64,000 nt of DNA, taken from NCBI RefSeq assembly GCF_003315205.1, contig NZ_QNRR01000002.1, positions 404,881-468,880 on the forward strand, in the 5' to 3' direction. Made by a program: the position numbers and the translations under genes. Shown in pieces: positions 8,313 through 17,752 of the stretch. This DNA comes from Roseimicrobium gellanilyticum. Lineage in GTDB: Bacteria; Verrucomicrobiota; Verrucomicrobiia; Verrucomicrobiales; Verrucomicrobiaceae. Numbering within the stretch: position 1 is the first letter of the stretch; each line of letters begins with the position of its first letter. The notes under the pieces were generated by a model. It searched no databases. It was not told where the DNA came from and saw nothing but the letters and a program-made list of their open reading frames with translations.

Positions 8313-9272
8313 CTATTTCAGAAACTCCCCGGCATTCTCCTTCGTCACTGACTTCACAGGAATGCGGATGTCCTTCTCAATGGCATTGCCTGCGAGATGC
8401 TCGTAAGCTTTCTCTGCTGCCACCCGTCCAATCTCCTTGGGGAACTGTGCCGAGGTGGAGTGAATCTTGCCCTCCTTGATGGCGGCGGCAGCTTCACGTG
8501 AGCCGTCCACGGTGACAATCGTGACTTGGGCAGTCTTGCCCGCGGCTTCGATGGCGGAGAATGCACCGAGTGCGCAGGGATCATTGATGGGGAACACGGC
8601 ATCAAGGTCCGGATAGCGGCCGAGTAGGTCGCGCATCACGGGGCGTCCGCCTTCGATGGAGCCCTTGCCCTCCTGAGTATCCAGCAAAGTCATGCCGGGA
8701 TGCTTCGCCATCACTTCCTTGAAACCTGCCACGCGGTCGATGCAGGACTTGGCGGTCGACAGGTGCAGGATGACGACCTTGGCATTGGGCTTCACCTTGG
8801 CGAGTTCTTCGCAAGCAAGGCGACCGGCGCCGATGTTGTCACTGATGACCTGGCAGAGCACGAGCTCCGCATCGCTCACATCTGTGTCCACCACGATGAT
8901 GGGTACGCCTTTGCGCTTCGCCTCGATGAGACTGCCGCGGATGCCCTCCCAGTTCACCGGATTCAGGAAGATGGCAGCCGGATTCTGCTGCAGGACATCG
9001 GAGAGATCGTTCTTCTGCTTCAGGCTGTTGAACTGCGAGTCGAGGGTGACGAGGCGATCTCCCTTCGACTCCACCACCTTCTTGAGACCTTCATTGAGGT
9101 CCACGAAGAAGGGATTGTTCATTGTCATGAAGGAAGCCGCAAACAGGCGGCCTTTCCCGCCACCGCTGCCGCTATCACCAGACGGGGCACCGGGTTTGTC
9201 GCCGGAGGGCGAGCAGGCTGCAAGCAGCGAGAGGGCAGCCAGGGGAAGGATGAGGAGGTGGCGGCGTTTCAT
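8313..9272 (-). CDS. sugar-binding lipoprotein of ABC importer (RbsB family)
   Basis: The chosen start gives MKRRHLLILPLAALSLLAAC, a type II signal peptide with lipobox LAAC, followed by a Ser/Gly-rich linker. The mature part shows the periplasmic-binding-protein type 1 fold: ASFMTMNNPFFVDLNEGLKK, the VVDTDVSDAE hinge region, ISDNIGAGRLACEEL, VFPINDPCALGAFSAIEAAGK, and VTVDGSREAAAAIKEGKIHS near the end. It would deliver a sugar such as ribose to the permease encoded just downstream. The frame begins 20 codons earlier, but that start would destroy the signal peptide. Ligand identity is not determinable. Confidence 0.9.
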   Translation of the reverse strand: MKRRHLLILPLAALSLLAACSPSGDKPGAPSGDSGSGGGKGRLFAASFMTMNNPFFVDLNEGLKKVVESKGDRLVTLDSQFNSLKQKNDLSDVLQQNPAAIFLNPVNWEGIRGSLIEAKRKGVPIIVVDTDVSDAELVLCQVISDNIGAGRLACEELAKVKPNAKVVILHLSTAKSCIDRVAGFKEVMAKHPGMTLLDTQEGKGSIEGGRPVMRDLLGRYPDLDAVFPINDPCALGAFSAIEAAGKTAQVTIVTVDGSREAAAAIKEGKIHSTSAQFPKEIGRVAAEKAYEHLAGNAIEKDIRIPVKSVTKENAGEFLK

Positions 9273-9383
9273 GGCGGAGGGACAGCGGACGCGTGCCCTT
9301 TGTATCGGAAAGCATGCAGCCCTGACCATCAAAAACGCGGGAGTGGGGGCGAAACTCGCGGCGAGCAGGCGGTTCGAGGTCGC

Positions 9384-9416
9384 AAAAAAACGGCACTGCC
9401 GGTGAAGGCAGTGCCG
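9384..9416 (-). terminator. rho-independent terminator of glutamine synthetase
   Basis: A perfect 10-bp stem CGGCACTGCC/GGCAGTGCCG with a 6-nt loop. On the minus strand it is followed by seven T. It sits about 50 nt past the glutamine synthetase stop codon. Confidence 0.9.
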
Positions 9417-9465
9417 CTTGAGTGGTGAATTAGAACCTCAGTTCAATTCAACCGAAGGAACCAAC

Positions 9466-10482
9466 TTAGGCAGTCGGGACTTCGGCGATGGTCTTGAGAA
9501 TGCGGGAGGCAATCTGGTAGGGGTCGCCCTGGCTGTTCGGACGGCGGTCTTCGAGGTAGCCCTTGTAGCCGCTGTTCACGAAGCTGTGGGGGATACGGAT
9601 GGAGGATCCGCGGTCGGCGATGCCGTAGGTGAACTTGTCGATGGACTGCGTTTCGTGCAGGCCGGTCAGACGCAGATGGTTGTCCGGACCATAGACGGCG
9701 ATATGCTCGTCCATGTTCTTCTGGAAGGCGCCCATGAGCTTCTCGAAGTACTCCTTGCCGCCCTTCGTACGCATGTATTCGGTGGAGAAGTTGGAGTGCA
9801 TGCCGGAGCCGTTCCAGTCGCCACGAATGGGCTTGCAGTGGTACTCAACGTCCACGCAATACTTTTCACACAGGCGGTTCAGGAGGTAGCGAGCCATCCA
9901 CACGTCGTCAGCGGCCTTCTTGGAGCCCTTGCCGAAGACCTGGAATTCCCACTGGCCCTTGGCCACTTCGGCGTTGATGCCTTCGTGGTTGATGCCGGCG
10001 TCAAGGCAGAGGTCGAGGTGCTCTTCCACAATCTGGCGGGCGATGTCACCCACGTACTTGTAGCCCACACCCGTGTAGTACGGGCCCTGGGGAGCGGGAT
10101 AGCCTTCTTCCGGGAAGCCGAGGGGACGGCCGTCCTGGTAAAGGAAGTACTCCTGCTCGAAGCCGAACCAGGTGCCTTCGTCATCAAGGATGGTGGCGCG
10201 ATGGTTGGAGGGGTGGGGGGTCGTGCCGTCCGGCATCATGACCTCGCACATCACGAGCACGCCGTTCTTACGGGTCGTGTCGGGATACACCGCTACGGGC
10301 TTGAGCACGCAGTCAGAGCTGCGGCCTTCGGCCTGTTGGGTGGAGCTGCCGTCGAAACCCCAGAGAGGCAGCTCTTCAAGTTTCGGAAAGCTGGCGAATT
10401 CCTTGATTTGGGTCTTGCCGCGGAGATTGGGCACAGGAGTGTAACCGTCGAGCCAGATATATTCCAATTTGTACTTGGCCAT
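9466..10482 (-). CDS. glnII: glutamine synthetase type II (GSII)
   Basis: A protein of 338 residues, the length of eukaryotic-type GSII and much shorter than GSI (about 470). Motifs include LPLWGFDGSST (beta-grasp end), WFGFEQEYFL (metal-binding glutamates), GINAEVAKGQWEFQVF, GDWNGSGMHSNFST, and GSSIRIPHSF with the nucleotide and glutamate-binding residues. It condenses ammonia and glutamate to glutamine using ATP in the cytoplasm. It is monocistronic, with its own terminator. A near-consensus sigma-54 promoter lies about 120 bp upstream, so nitrogen control is likely. The start MAKYKLEYIWLDGY matches the family. Confidence 0.95.
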   Translation of the reverse strand: MAKYKLEYIWLDGYTPVPNLRGKTQIKEFASFPKLEELPLWGFDGSSTQQAEGRSSDCVLKPVAVYPDTTRKNGVLVMCEVMMPDGTTPHPSNHRATILDDEGTWFGFEQEYFLYQDGRPLGFPEEGYPAPQGPYYTGVGYKYVGDIARQIVEEHLDLCLDAGINHEGINAEVAKGQWEFQVFGKGSKKAADDVWMARYLLNRLCEKYCVDVEYHCKPIRGDWNGSGMHSNFSTEYMRTKGGKEYFEKLMGAFQKNMDEHIAVYGPDNHLRLTGLHETQSIDKFTYGIADRGSSIRIPHSFVNSGYKGYLEDRRPNSQGDPYQIASRILKTIAEVPTA

Positions 10483-10601
10483 GGATGGGATGCTTTAGGG
10501 TGTTAGGGTTGGTCTCGTATTTGAACTGAATGCGGGCAATTCACCAGTTTGGAAGCGTTTTCAAGGCTGCCCTTGTTAGTGTTTGCGTTACGCACGGATA
10601 A

Positions 10602-10617
10602 AGCATTTAGCGTGCCA
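10602..10617 (-). promoter_or_regulatory. sigma-54 (-24/-12) promoter for glnII
   Basis: Read on the minus strand the site is TGGCACGCTAAATGCT. It has the invariant GG and GC dinucleotides exactly 10 nt apart and differs from TGGCACG-N4-TTGCW at one base. The predicted transcription start would be near 10592, giving a leader of about 110 nt before the glnII ATG. An 11-bp palindrome, TGCGTTACGCA (10584-10594), overlaps the predicted start and could be an operator. Whether the organism has RpoN and NtrC cannot be seen here. Confidence 0.7.
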
Positions 10618-10747
10618 TGTGCAATTTAAAAATTCATCCTGAGACCATCTTTTTGGGCGCAACGCGGGATCATTCCCAGACACGCTGAAAAGATGCATCC
10701 ACTTTGCGTATTGCCATCATTCCGTGCGGGTGGGAAACTGCCGACCG

Positions 10748-11163
10748 ATGCAGGAGGTGAAAGACACGGTCAGGGCCATGGTGCGAATCGGGTACGACGG
10801 GCGCGTGCACAAGACGTTCCGCGGCCACAACGCGAAGGGGCGCTTTGAGAACGAGGTGCGGGTGCTGAAATACCTGGAGGAAAAGGGGTGCGACTTCGTG
10901 CCCAAGGTGCTCGAAGCAGACCCGGAAACGCTGAAGCTGGTGACCACCAACTGCGGAGCCCGTGTGGAGCACATGTCCGAGGAGAAGATGAAGGAGGTCT
11001 TCGGGAAGCTGGAGCAGTATGGCGTGCGCCATGAGGATGCCTTCCTGCGGAACATCACCTACAATGCCCGGCAAGGACGCTTTTGCGTGATTGACTTCGA
11101 GTTCGCCACCCTCCTAGATGAGCAGCCGCCTTCGCAAGAGGCCACGCTTCCCGCTCCCGCAGC

Positions 11164-11167
<4 letters not shown>
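10748..11167 (+). CDS. minimal protein-kinase-like protein
   Basis: A 139-residue protein that keeps the catalytic skeleton of the protein kinase fold in very short form. There is a candidate beta-3 lysine in VHKTF (Lys22) and an alpha-C glutamate in FENEVRVL. The catalytic loop RHEDAFLRN fits HxDxxxxN (Asp97, Asn102), and the DFG position reads DFE (Asp116). A normal kinase domain is about twice this length; the Gly-rich loop and most of the C lobe are missing, as in the smallest lipopolysaccharide- or RIO/Bud32-like kinases. Its stop overlaps the PP2C start (ATGA), so the two are translationally coupled. A GTG start at 10724 is possible. The target is unknown. Confidence 0.65.
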
Positions 11168-12042
<875 letters not shown>

Positions 12043-12106
12043 GCAAAGTCGGTCGATACGAAAGCCAACCACGCAGTCAGGTGTGGTTGCATCAGTCGCA
12101 CCATCA

Positions 12107-12529
12107 CTATGGTTGGCTGATATACTCATGGATTGCAGAAGCAACCTCTGCCGTCAAAGTCGATACCGCTACGACATGACCATCCTTCTCAAGTCTGGAA
12201 ATGCAGAGTCGGATTGCAGCATCGAGCCGGGACGACAAATATTGGCGAAGCTCTAAATCCGAGAGAGGCTGCCAGCATTCTACCGGGATCTGGATATCAA
12301 TAGTGATATACCGCTGCTTCTTCGCGAATCTCAGTCGTGTAAGCGCTTCTCGTCCGAATTTATGAAGCGAACCATCGACGCGCAGGACAATGCCAAACTC
12401 GTCGATCGCGTCACAGTGAGAACTTGTTACATGACGCGCGAGGCATTGGTAAAGGCGGACCTTGCTCCGTCCAACAGGGCTCGTCTCTGGGCCTCCTCCT
12501 TGACATCCTATGGTGATGTAATCGGGCAT
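12107..12529 (-). CDS. hypothetical protein, 140 aa
   Basis: A soluble 140-residue protein. It has a central block SLHKFGREALTRLRFAKKQRYITIDIQIPVE, split by no obvious motif, and a helical C terminus (LRQYLSSRLDAAIRLCISRL). The family is not recognised; the beta-strand plus helix layout and the DUF2314-ankyrin neighbour recall immunity-type accessory proteins, but that is only an impression. It lies 33 bp downstream of the DUF2314-ankyrin gene on the same strand. By eye its GC and codon use are lower than in flanking genes, suggesting horizontal acquisition of the patch. Confidence 0.65.
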   Translation of the reverse strand: MPDYITIGCQGGGPETSPVGRSKVRLYQCLARHVTSSHCDAIDEFGIVLRVDGSLHKFGREALTRLRFAKKQRYITIDIQIPVECWQPLSDLELRQYLSSRLDAAIRLCISRLEKDGHVVAVSTLTAEVASAIHEYISQP

Positions 12530-12562
12530 TGTTTGGATTGAGAGAGTAAGCGGCCAGTGGGT

Positions 12563-13387
12563 TTATTGCCCCTGCTCGATAGAGTCGGCGACTTCCTGCC
12601 ACCCGATGCTTCTTGCCAGGTATGCAGCATTGCGTCCAGAGGGCGTCCGTGCATCGACGTTCGCTCCATGCTGGACCAATAGCTTCACGATACCCAAGTT
12701 GCCAGCGAGTGCCTCCCGGTGAAGCAGCGTCCATCCCATGTCATCGACGCTGCTTGCGATGGTGACGTCTGACTGGAGTTGGGCCTCGACTTTCGGAAGC
12801 ATGTTGATGCACATGGGATGGTCGTGAAAGGCACTGGGAACTGCTGGCTCTTTCGAGCCGCTGCCGAAAAGACCTGAGAGGAATCCGCCCTTCGGCTTCT
12901 GCTTCGGCTGTCTTTCGACTTCCACTTTCACATCAGAGGGGTCGCCGAAGTCCAGACCCCAGGCATCGTCATGATTCTTGCGGTCCCTGGCGTTCATCCC
13001 GGCTCTCATGAGATTCACGGTGTAGCCCCCATAGGCGCGGCCATCCGCTGTCATCATCCAGTCTTCCAGATGTGTGAAGGGCATCGTGACCGACTGGCCC
13101 GCTTGTACGGAGGTAAGCCAGTTTGGAGAGTTGAGCAGGTTTCCAGTGATACTCTCACCATCGAAGTCCACGTCTCCAACCCACATGTGCTCGTACTCAG
13201 GGTTACCGTCGTTGCGTGCACCATCGGTGAAAGGCAGCTTCACCATGGTCATATCCAGTCCAGGCACGATGCGCCGTCTCTCCCACGAGAGCTCGCGCCA
13301 GAAGAATTTGAAGGAGTCTTGTGCGGCTTTGCAAGCCTGCATCATGGCAGGGTCGCCACCATCGAATATGAATACTGGGGAACTCAT
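12563..13387 (-). CDS. DUF2314 and ankyrin-repeat protein
   Basis: About 274 residues from the ATG giving MSSPVFIFDGGDPAMMQACK. Residues about 20-150 match DUF2314, with VKLPFTDGARN, EHMWVGDVDFDGESITGNLLNSP spread over two strands, and a GYTVNLMRAGM end. A basic low-complexity linker (PKQKPKGGFLSGLFGSGSK) leads to about two ankyrin repeats (MGWTLLHREALAGNLGIVKL, LVQHGANVDARTPSGRNAAY). DUF2314 proteins are of unknown function and often sit in accessory or immunity-like contexts; ankyrins mediate protein binding. No signal peptide. The upstream 28 codons of the open frame lack coding character. Confidence 0.75.
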   Translation of the reverse strand: MSSPVFIFDGGDPAMMQACKAAQDSFKFFWRELSWERRRIVPGLDMTMVKLPFTDGARNDGNPEYEHMWVGDVDFDGESITGNLLNSPNWLTSVQAGQSVTMPFTHLEDWMMTADGRAYGGYTVNLMRAGMNARDRKNHDDAWGLDFGDPSDVKVEVERQPKQKPKGGFLSGLFGSGSKEPAVPSAFHDHPMCINMLPKVEAQLQSDVTIASSVDDMGWTLLHREALAGNLGIVKLLVQHGANVDARTPSGRNAAYLARSIGWQEVADSIEQGQ

Positions 13388-13442
13388 AGCAGTGGATGGG
13401 ATGCCCTCGGGGGATGTAGCCACATTGGTACACCGGCCAGTC

Positions 13443-14021
13443 TCAGACGGCGGAGCGTCGGATGCTCTCATTCTTGTGTTCTGACTGGATTCTATCCGAA
13501 ACCGTTGTGTCGACGGTTACACCTCCCATATTCAGCAGTGCGCGAAACGTCTCCTTGTCGCTGGCATAAATCATCTGCGAACCATGCAGAAATCGGTTTC
13601 CTCGTTCATCTTCCTCGTTTCCGTGCCAGATGAATCCAATTCTGGCAAAGAAGTCTGACGTCCATTCTGTCGCCTCAAGCGACAACTGACATCCTGGAAG
13701 GATACTGGAAATACAGAAAAGACGGGAAAGTAAAATGGACGTTCCAAAACCCATTCGGCATTTGCTTCGTTCCACGATGCCAAAAAGCAGGGACGCGTGA
13801 TAGCCTGATTCAAAGTACGCTATCCCGCCACCGCCGACAATGCGACCGTCGGCTTCGGCAACAACATAGATGACGCTTTCATCACGTATGGTGTTCTTGA
13901 ACAACTCAAAATATCCCAATGGCATATCCACGCCTTCGTGACCTAGGTAGATTCCCTCCATGGTCGAGTAGTCCACATCCTTGATTAGGCGGATATGACA
14001 TTTGCCGAGGTGGGGTTTCAT
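13443..14021 (-). CDS. GNAT-family N-acetyltransferase (putative)
   Basis: About 192 residues from MKPHLGKCHIRLIKDVDYS. The GNAT pattern is visible as VIYVVAEADGRIVGGGGIAYF (strands 2-4) and RMGFGTSILLSRLF in place of the usual R/Q-x-x-G-x-G/A acetyl-CoA loop. ATEWTSDFFARIGFIW matches the strand-5/helix region near the end. The substrate is unknown. It is the third member of the low-GC patch at 12.1-14.0 kb, all on the minus strand. The last 30 residues extend past the expected fold and overlap nothing else. Confidence 0.65.
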   Translation of the reverse strand: MKPHLGKCHIRLIKDVDYSTMEGIYLGHEGVDMPLGYFELFKNTIRDESVIYVVAEADGRIVGGGGIAYFESGYHASLLFGIVERSKCRMGFGTSILLSRLFCISSILPGCQLSLEATEWTSDFFARIGFIWHGNEEDERGNRFLHGSQMIYASDKETFRALLNMGGVTVDTTVSDRIQSEHKNESIRRSAV

Positions 14022-14187
14022 GATCTCAATAGCACATGTTGATGGGCTGAAAGAGTCCGGGGAAACCAGACAGCTCAAGTCGGGAGGCAATCAAATGAGA
14101 AGGATCAGGAATCTGGTAACCTAAGGCGACTTGATCTGTCATTCTTGGTTGCTCTCAGATTCCTGACCAATTCTCTTCCCTGCGCCT

Positions 14188-15549
14188 CTACACCTCCAGC
14201 TTCCAATCTCCACGATACGGCCGCGTTAGCAGCTTCGTGGCGTCTTCGTCTCCGAGGATCACTTCCTTCTCCGCATCCCACTTGATGCTGCGATTGAGGA
14301 TGAGCGAAATCAGTGAGAGGTGACCGGGAGTGGCGCTGCGGTGGGCGGTTTCCACGGGGGTGATGGTGGGCTGGCGGGACTTCACGCAGTCGAGGAAGTT
14401 CCGATGGTGACCGGGACTCTTGTAGAGAGGATTCTTGATGACGTCCTCGCCGAGCTTCGGCGCCTTGAAGGCTTCCACGACCTTGTCGCCTTCGCGCTTT
14501 TGGATCTTCTGCTTGAGCTCGTCCTTGGAGCAATCGAAGCCGCTGCGGTCCACCCACACCCAGCCATCGGTACCGATCCACTTGGTGCCCATCTTGATGT
14601 CGGGATGGCCGCCCGCGATGGTCATGACCACACCGCCGGGGTAGGTGCACTCAGAGCGGTACTTGGTGGCGGTATTCCACACAGACCCGGCAGGTGGGAA
14701 ATCCACCTGAATGGGCTTCACCTCGCTCGGACCGGAGCGATCCATATCCATGCCCCAGTGGGCGATGTCGCAGTGGTGACCGATCCAGTCGAGAAGCTGG
14801 CCGCCGCCGATGTTGTAATTCCAGCGCCAGTTCTTGTGCACGCGGCCTTCGATGTAGTCCTCCATCTGCGACGGACCAATCCAGAAGTTGTAGTCCAGAT
14901 GCGCGGGTGGGGGAGTCACCTGCATCTTGTCCTTCGTTCCGGCGAAGTCGTTGTGGCCGGAGGGAAGGCCCACTTCCACGCGCTGGAGTTTTCCGATGAG
15001 GCCGTTGCGAACGATCTCCGCGGCAATGCGGAAGTTGTCCTGAGAGCGTTGCCAGGAGCCGGTCTGCCAGATTCGATTGTACTTTTGCACTGCCTTCACG
15101 ATCGCCTGCTGCTCTGCGATGGTGCGGGCGAGGGGCTTTTCACCGTAGATGTCCTTGCCGTTCTTCGCCGCTTCCACGGCAGTGAGGGCGTGCCAGTTGT
15201 CCGGCAGAGCGAGCATGACGGTATCGATGTCCTTGCGGGCCATGACCTCGCGGTAGTCGTGGTAGCCCTTGCAGTCGGTGTTCTTGTAGTGGCCGTTGAT
15301 TTTCGTGAGCGCGGCTTCGAGGTTCTTCTTGTCCACGTCACAGGCGGCCACGACCTGGCAATCGGATTCGTTGAGGAAACTGTTGGTGTTTCCCGGGCCC
15401 ATCATGCCCCAGCCGAAAACGGCCATGGTGATCTTCTTGGAGGGCGCGTTCTGCCCAAAAACCGAGGACGGCACGATGGTGGGGAAGCCGATGGCAGCGG
15501 CGCTCGCGGTGAGAAACTGGCGGCGTGTGGGGCGAGGAATGCGTTTCAT
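14188..15549 (-). CDS. Gfo/Idh/MocA oxidoreductase, Tat-exported
   Basis: About 453 residues starting MKRIPRPTRRQFLTASAAA, a twin-arginine signal ending near SSVFGQNAP. The Rossmann part reads ITMAVFGWGMMGPGNTNSF and VVAACDVDKKNLEA. The EKP motif of the family is YGEKPLART, and the C-terminal GFO-type domain contains GGGQLLDWIGHHCDIAHWGMD. Such exported oxidoreductases are a verrucomicrobial/planctomycetal expansion presumed to act on sugars or inositols in the periplasm. It is divergent from the coiled-coil gene at 15655. No partner dehydrogenase or transporter is adjacent. Confidence 0.9.
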   Translation of the reverse strand: MKRIPRPTRRQFLTASAAAIGFPTIVPSSVFGQNAPSKKITMAVFGWGMMGPGNTNSFLNESDCQVVAACDVDKKNLEAALTKINGHYKNTDCKGYHDYREVMARKDIDTVMLALPDNWHALTAVEAAKNGKDIYGEKPLARTIAEQQAIVKAVQKYNRIWQTGSWQRSQDNFRIAAEIVRNGLIGKLQRVEVGLPSGHNDFAGTKDKMQVTPPPAHLDYNFWIGPSQMEDYIEGRVHKNWRWNYNIGGGQLLDWIGHHCDIAHWGMDMDRSGPSEVKPIQVDFPPAGSVWNTATKYRSECTYPGGVVMTIAGGHPDIKMGTKWIGTDGWVWVDRSGFDCSKDELKQKIQKREGDKVVEAFKAPKLGEDVIKNPLYKSPGHHRNFLDCVKSRQPTITPVETAHRSATPGHLSLISLILNRSIKWDAEKEVILGDEDATKLLTRPYRGDWKLEV

Positions 15550-15654
15550 GGCACTGAAAAGCCACAAATCCCCACAGTCTTACAAGAACAAATCACCTCG
15601 GGATCTAACATTTCGCCTTGCGCGCGCGTCGTACCTTTAGGAAGGAGTTTGCTC

Positions 15655-16509
15655 ATGAATCAGGTGCGCGTGTTGTACATGTTGCTGGTCCTGTCTCTGG
15701 CAGGAATGGGAGCCTGGGTCTGGAAGTCCAAGCAGGAGGAGCGTGCGGCCGAGGAGGCGCTCACTCGCGCCGTGGACATGCAGGAGGCAAAACTCGCGGC
15801 TCGCCAGCAGGATGCAGATCGGGCTCTGGCTGAGCAGAAGGCCGAATACGAGGACAAGATCAAGCAGCTCAACGACGCCCATGCCAAGGATCTGGAGGAC
15901 ATCCGCAAGTCCGAGCGTGAACGCATGGCTCAGGCTTTCTCCCAGTTCGGCGACATCCTCGACGGCAATAAGAAGACGCTCGACTACATCAATCTCATCG
16001 AGCAGAAGGTGAAGTCAGGGCAGGAGGTGTCCAAGGCAGAGGCGCAGAGGCTGGCAGTGATTGCCACGGGTCTGACGTACCTGCAGCAGCAGTACAAGAA
16101 ACCCTTCCGCGAATTCACCGAGCTGGAGACCTACCTGGCCAATCGCGCCAATGCCACCCTCGCGGAGCCGGACCAGCGCTTCTCCTTCTTCAAGCGCATG
16201 TTCAGCAAGGAGTACCGCGAGCAGGAGAAGGAATTCCACCGTACGGAGGGGGAGAAGCGCGCCTTCCAGGAGGCGAGTGAGAAATTCGGCGCGGCTTATT
16301 CTGCTGCACAGAAGCAGATGGCGGCCTCGAACATCGACTTCGAAAAGTCCATGACCCAGCTCAACGCGCTCTCCCAGGAGAAGAAGCCGGAAGATCTGGG
16401 CGAGTTCTTCAGCAAGGCGAAGAAGGCCCTGAGCACGCATCAGAAGCTCTTGGACTTCGAGCCGGAACCGACCCCCACGCCGAAGCCTGGTGAGGGACCG
16501 CGTCCGTAG
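15655..16509 (+). CDS. membrane-anchored coiled-coil protein
   Basis: A 284-residue protein. The ATG is preceded by a good ribosome-binding site (GAAGGAG, 15641-15647). One N-terminal hydrophobic segment (VLYMLLVLSLAGMGAWVW) is followed by a long, highly charged coiled coil (about 28-100: QEERAAEEALTRAVDMQEAK onward) and a second helical region. The C terminus is Pro-rich (PEPTPTPKPGEGPRP). It is likely anchored in the inner membrane facing the periplasm. No family recognised. A much longer open frame runs upstream through the antisense of the Gfo/Idh gene and is not coding. Confidence 0.75.
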   Translation: MNQVRVLYMLLVLSLAGMGAWVWKSKQEERAAEEALTRAVDMQEAKLAARQQDADRALAEQKAEYEDKIKQLNDAHAKDLEDIRKSERERMAQAFSQFGDILDGNKKTLDYINLIEQKVKSGQEVSKAEAQRLAVIATGLTYLQQQYKKPFREFTELETYLANRANATLAEPDQRFSFFKRMFSKEYREQEKEFHRTEGEKRAFQEASEKFGAAYSAAQKQMAASNIDFEKSMTQLNALSQEKKPEDLGEFFSKAKKALSTHQKLLDFEPEPTPTPKPGEGPRP

Positions 16510-16562
16510 CTGGAGCGCGGGAATATCTTCCCGATGCTCCATGTGCGAACTGTCCTCTTCGG

Positions 16563-17636
16563 TTATTTTCCCTGCAGTGCGGCGAAGATGATGATCACGA
16601 TCAGCACGGCGATCACCACGAGGGTGACCTTGACCCAGGAGATAGGATACTCACCCGCGACCTTGCCCGTCGCGCCGTTCACGGTGACCTGGTAGGTCTT
16701 GTGACCGTAGTTGTAGGTGAGCAGCCAGACGGGGAGAAGGATATGCTTGAAGGTCTGTGCGGAATAGTCGGCCTGCACGCGGAGATTGCGATGCGTGTCT
16801 CCTGGCACCTGGCTCCCGCACATGCTGCGCACTTCGCCATCCATGCGGGCACGTGAAGCCTGGGCGGCTGCAACGAGGTCGATCTGGTACTGCTCCACCA
16901 CCCACCCGGAAACGTAGCCGGGATCATAGGGCTTCAACTCCGCGGTGGTGGGGAAAGGCTCCAGCTTGGCGAGCAGGTTCTGATGCACGCCTTGGGAAGC
17001 GGGAATGAGCAGGTCATCAAAGAAATGTTCCAAGGCTCCACTGGCATGCTCCCAGCGAATGCGGGTTTCAGATTTCCCATCTGAACCGCGCACGGTGTAG
17101 CGGTAGCCGGCCTCTGCCGTCCAATCCGCAGCCACATGGGCATCAAAGGTCCAATACGGCAGGTACACACCATGCAGTGTATCCGTGAGAGCCTTGTCCT
17201 TGAGATTGTTTGGCGCAAACCAGTGGCTGCCGTACCACTGCCGGATGTCTTCGCGCACTTTGGTGTTGGCGACGGTGAAGGCCAGCAGTCCAGCAGGTCT
17301 TACGGGTGACTTCATGTCATCCACCGCAATGAGAGAAGGGGAGCCACAGAAGTCACAACGTTGTGCCACACGTTTCTCATCGAAGACAGAGATGGCGTTG
17401 CAATTCTGGCAACGCACCGTCTTTTTTTCCGCAGCCCAGCCCCGTTGATCTTCCGGGAGCGCGCGGAGGGCAGCGATGAGGTCATTCTCCTCGACCAAGG
17501 TGCCATCGCTCTTGATCTCCGCAGGTGACTGAGTGCCGCAGAAAGGGCAGACCAGCATCTGTTTGGTGGGATTCCACTCTGCCTCGGCGCCACAGGCAGG
17601 ACAGGGGAATTTGCGGAGGGCGGTGAGCTCGGACAT
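16563..17636 (-). CDS. double zinc-ribbon membrane protein
   Basis: About 357 residues. The N-terminal CPACGAEAEWNPTKQMLVCP has its matching CxxC just after, forming a TFIIB-like zinc ribbon. A second CxxC/CxxC ribbon occurs near residues 75-97 (CQNCN and CDFCG). A long soluble region (LHGVYLPYWTFDAHVAADW and onward) precedes a C-terminal tail anchor (LVVIAVLIVIIIFAAL). Zinc-ribbon proteins of this kind are often encoded next to SPFH proteins of the virion-core-like class, as here (17753). They may act together at the membrane. The start at MSELTALRKFPCPAC puts the ribbon directly at the N terminus. Confidence 0.8.
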   Translation of the reverse strand: MSELTALRKFPCPACGAEAEWNPTKQMLVCPFCGTQSPAEIKSDGTLVEENDLIAALRALPEDQRGWAAEKKTVRCQNCNAISVFDEKRVAQRCDFCGSPSLIAVDDMKSPVRPAGLLAFTVANTKVREDIRQWYGSHWFAPNNLKDKALTDTLHGVYLPYWTFDAHVAADWTAEAGYRYTVRGSDGKSETRIRWEHASGALEHFFDDLLIPASQGVHQNLLAKLEPFPTTAELKPYDPGYVSGWVVEQYQIDLVAAAQASRARMDGEVRSMCGSQVPGDTHRNLRVQADYSAQTFKHILLPVWLLTYNYGHKTYQVTVNGATGKVAGEYPISWVKVTLVVIAVLIVIIIFAALQGK

Positions 17637-17680
17637 TGAAGGGAGGAGAGACGCGGAGGATCGCAAGAGTATTGCGCTCA

Positions 17681-17718
17681 GTCAAAGAAACGTCCCTGCC
17701 ACATGCGACAGGGACGTT
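17681..17718 (-). terminator. rho-independent terminator of the SPFH gene
   Basis: A perfect 10-bp stem AACGTCCCTG/CAGGGACGTT with a 10-nt loop. On the minus strand it is followed by TTTCTTTGAC. It lies between the SPFH gene and the zinc-ribbon gene downstream, so the two may be only partly cotranscribed. Confidence 0.7.
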
Positions 17719-17752
17719 CGGACTTCATGGCGCTGCGTGGCAGGGGACGCGG

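Noticed and set aside
14320-15654. Long plus-strand open frame joined in frame to the coiled-coil gene at 15655
   Set aside because: It is antisense to the Gfo/Idh gene, has no family features, and a proper ribosome-binding site and membrane anchor start at 15655.
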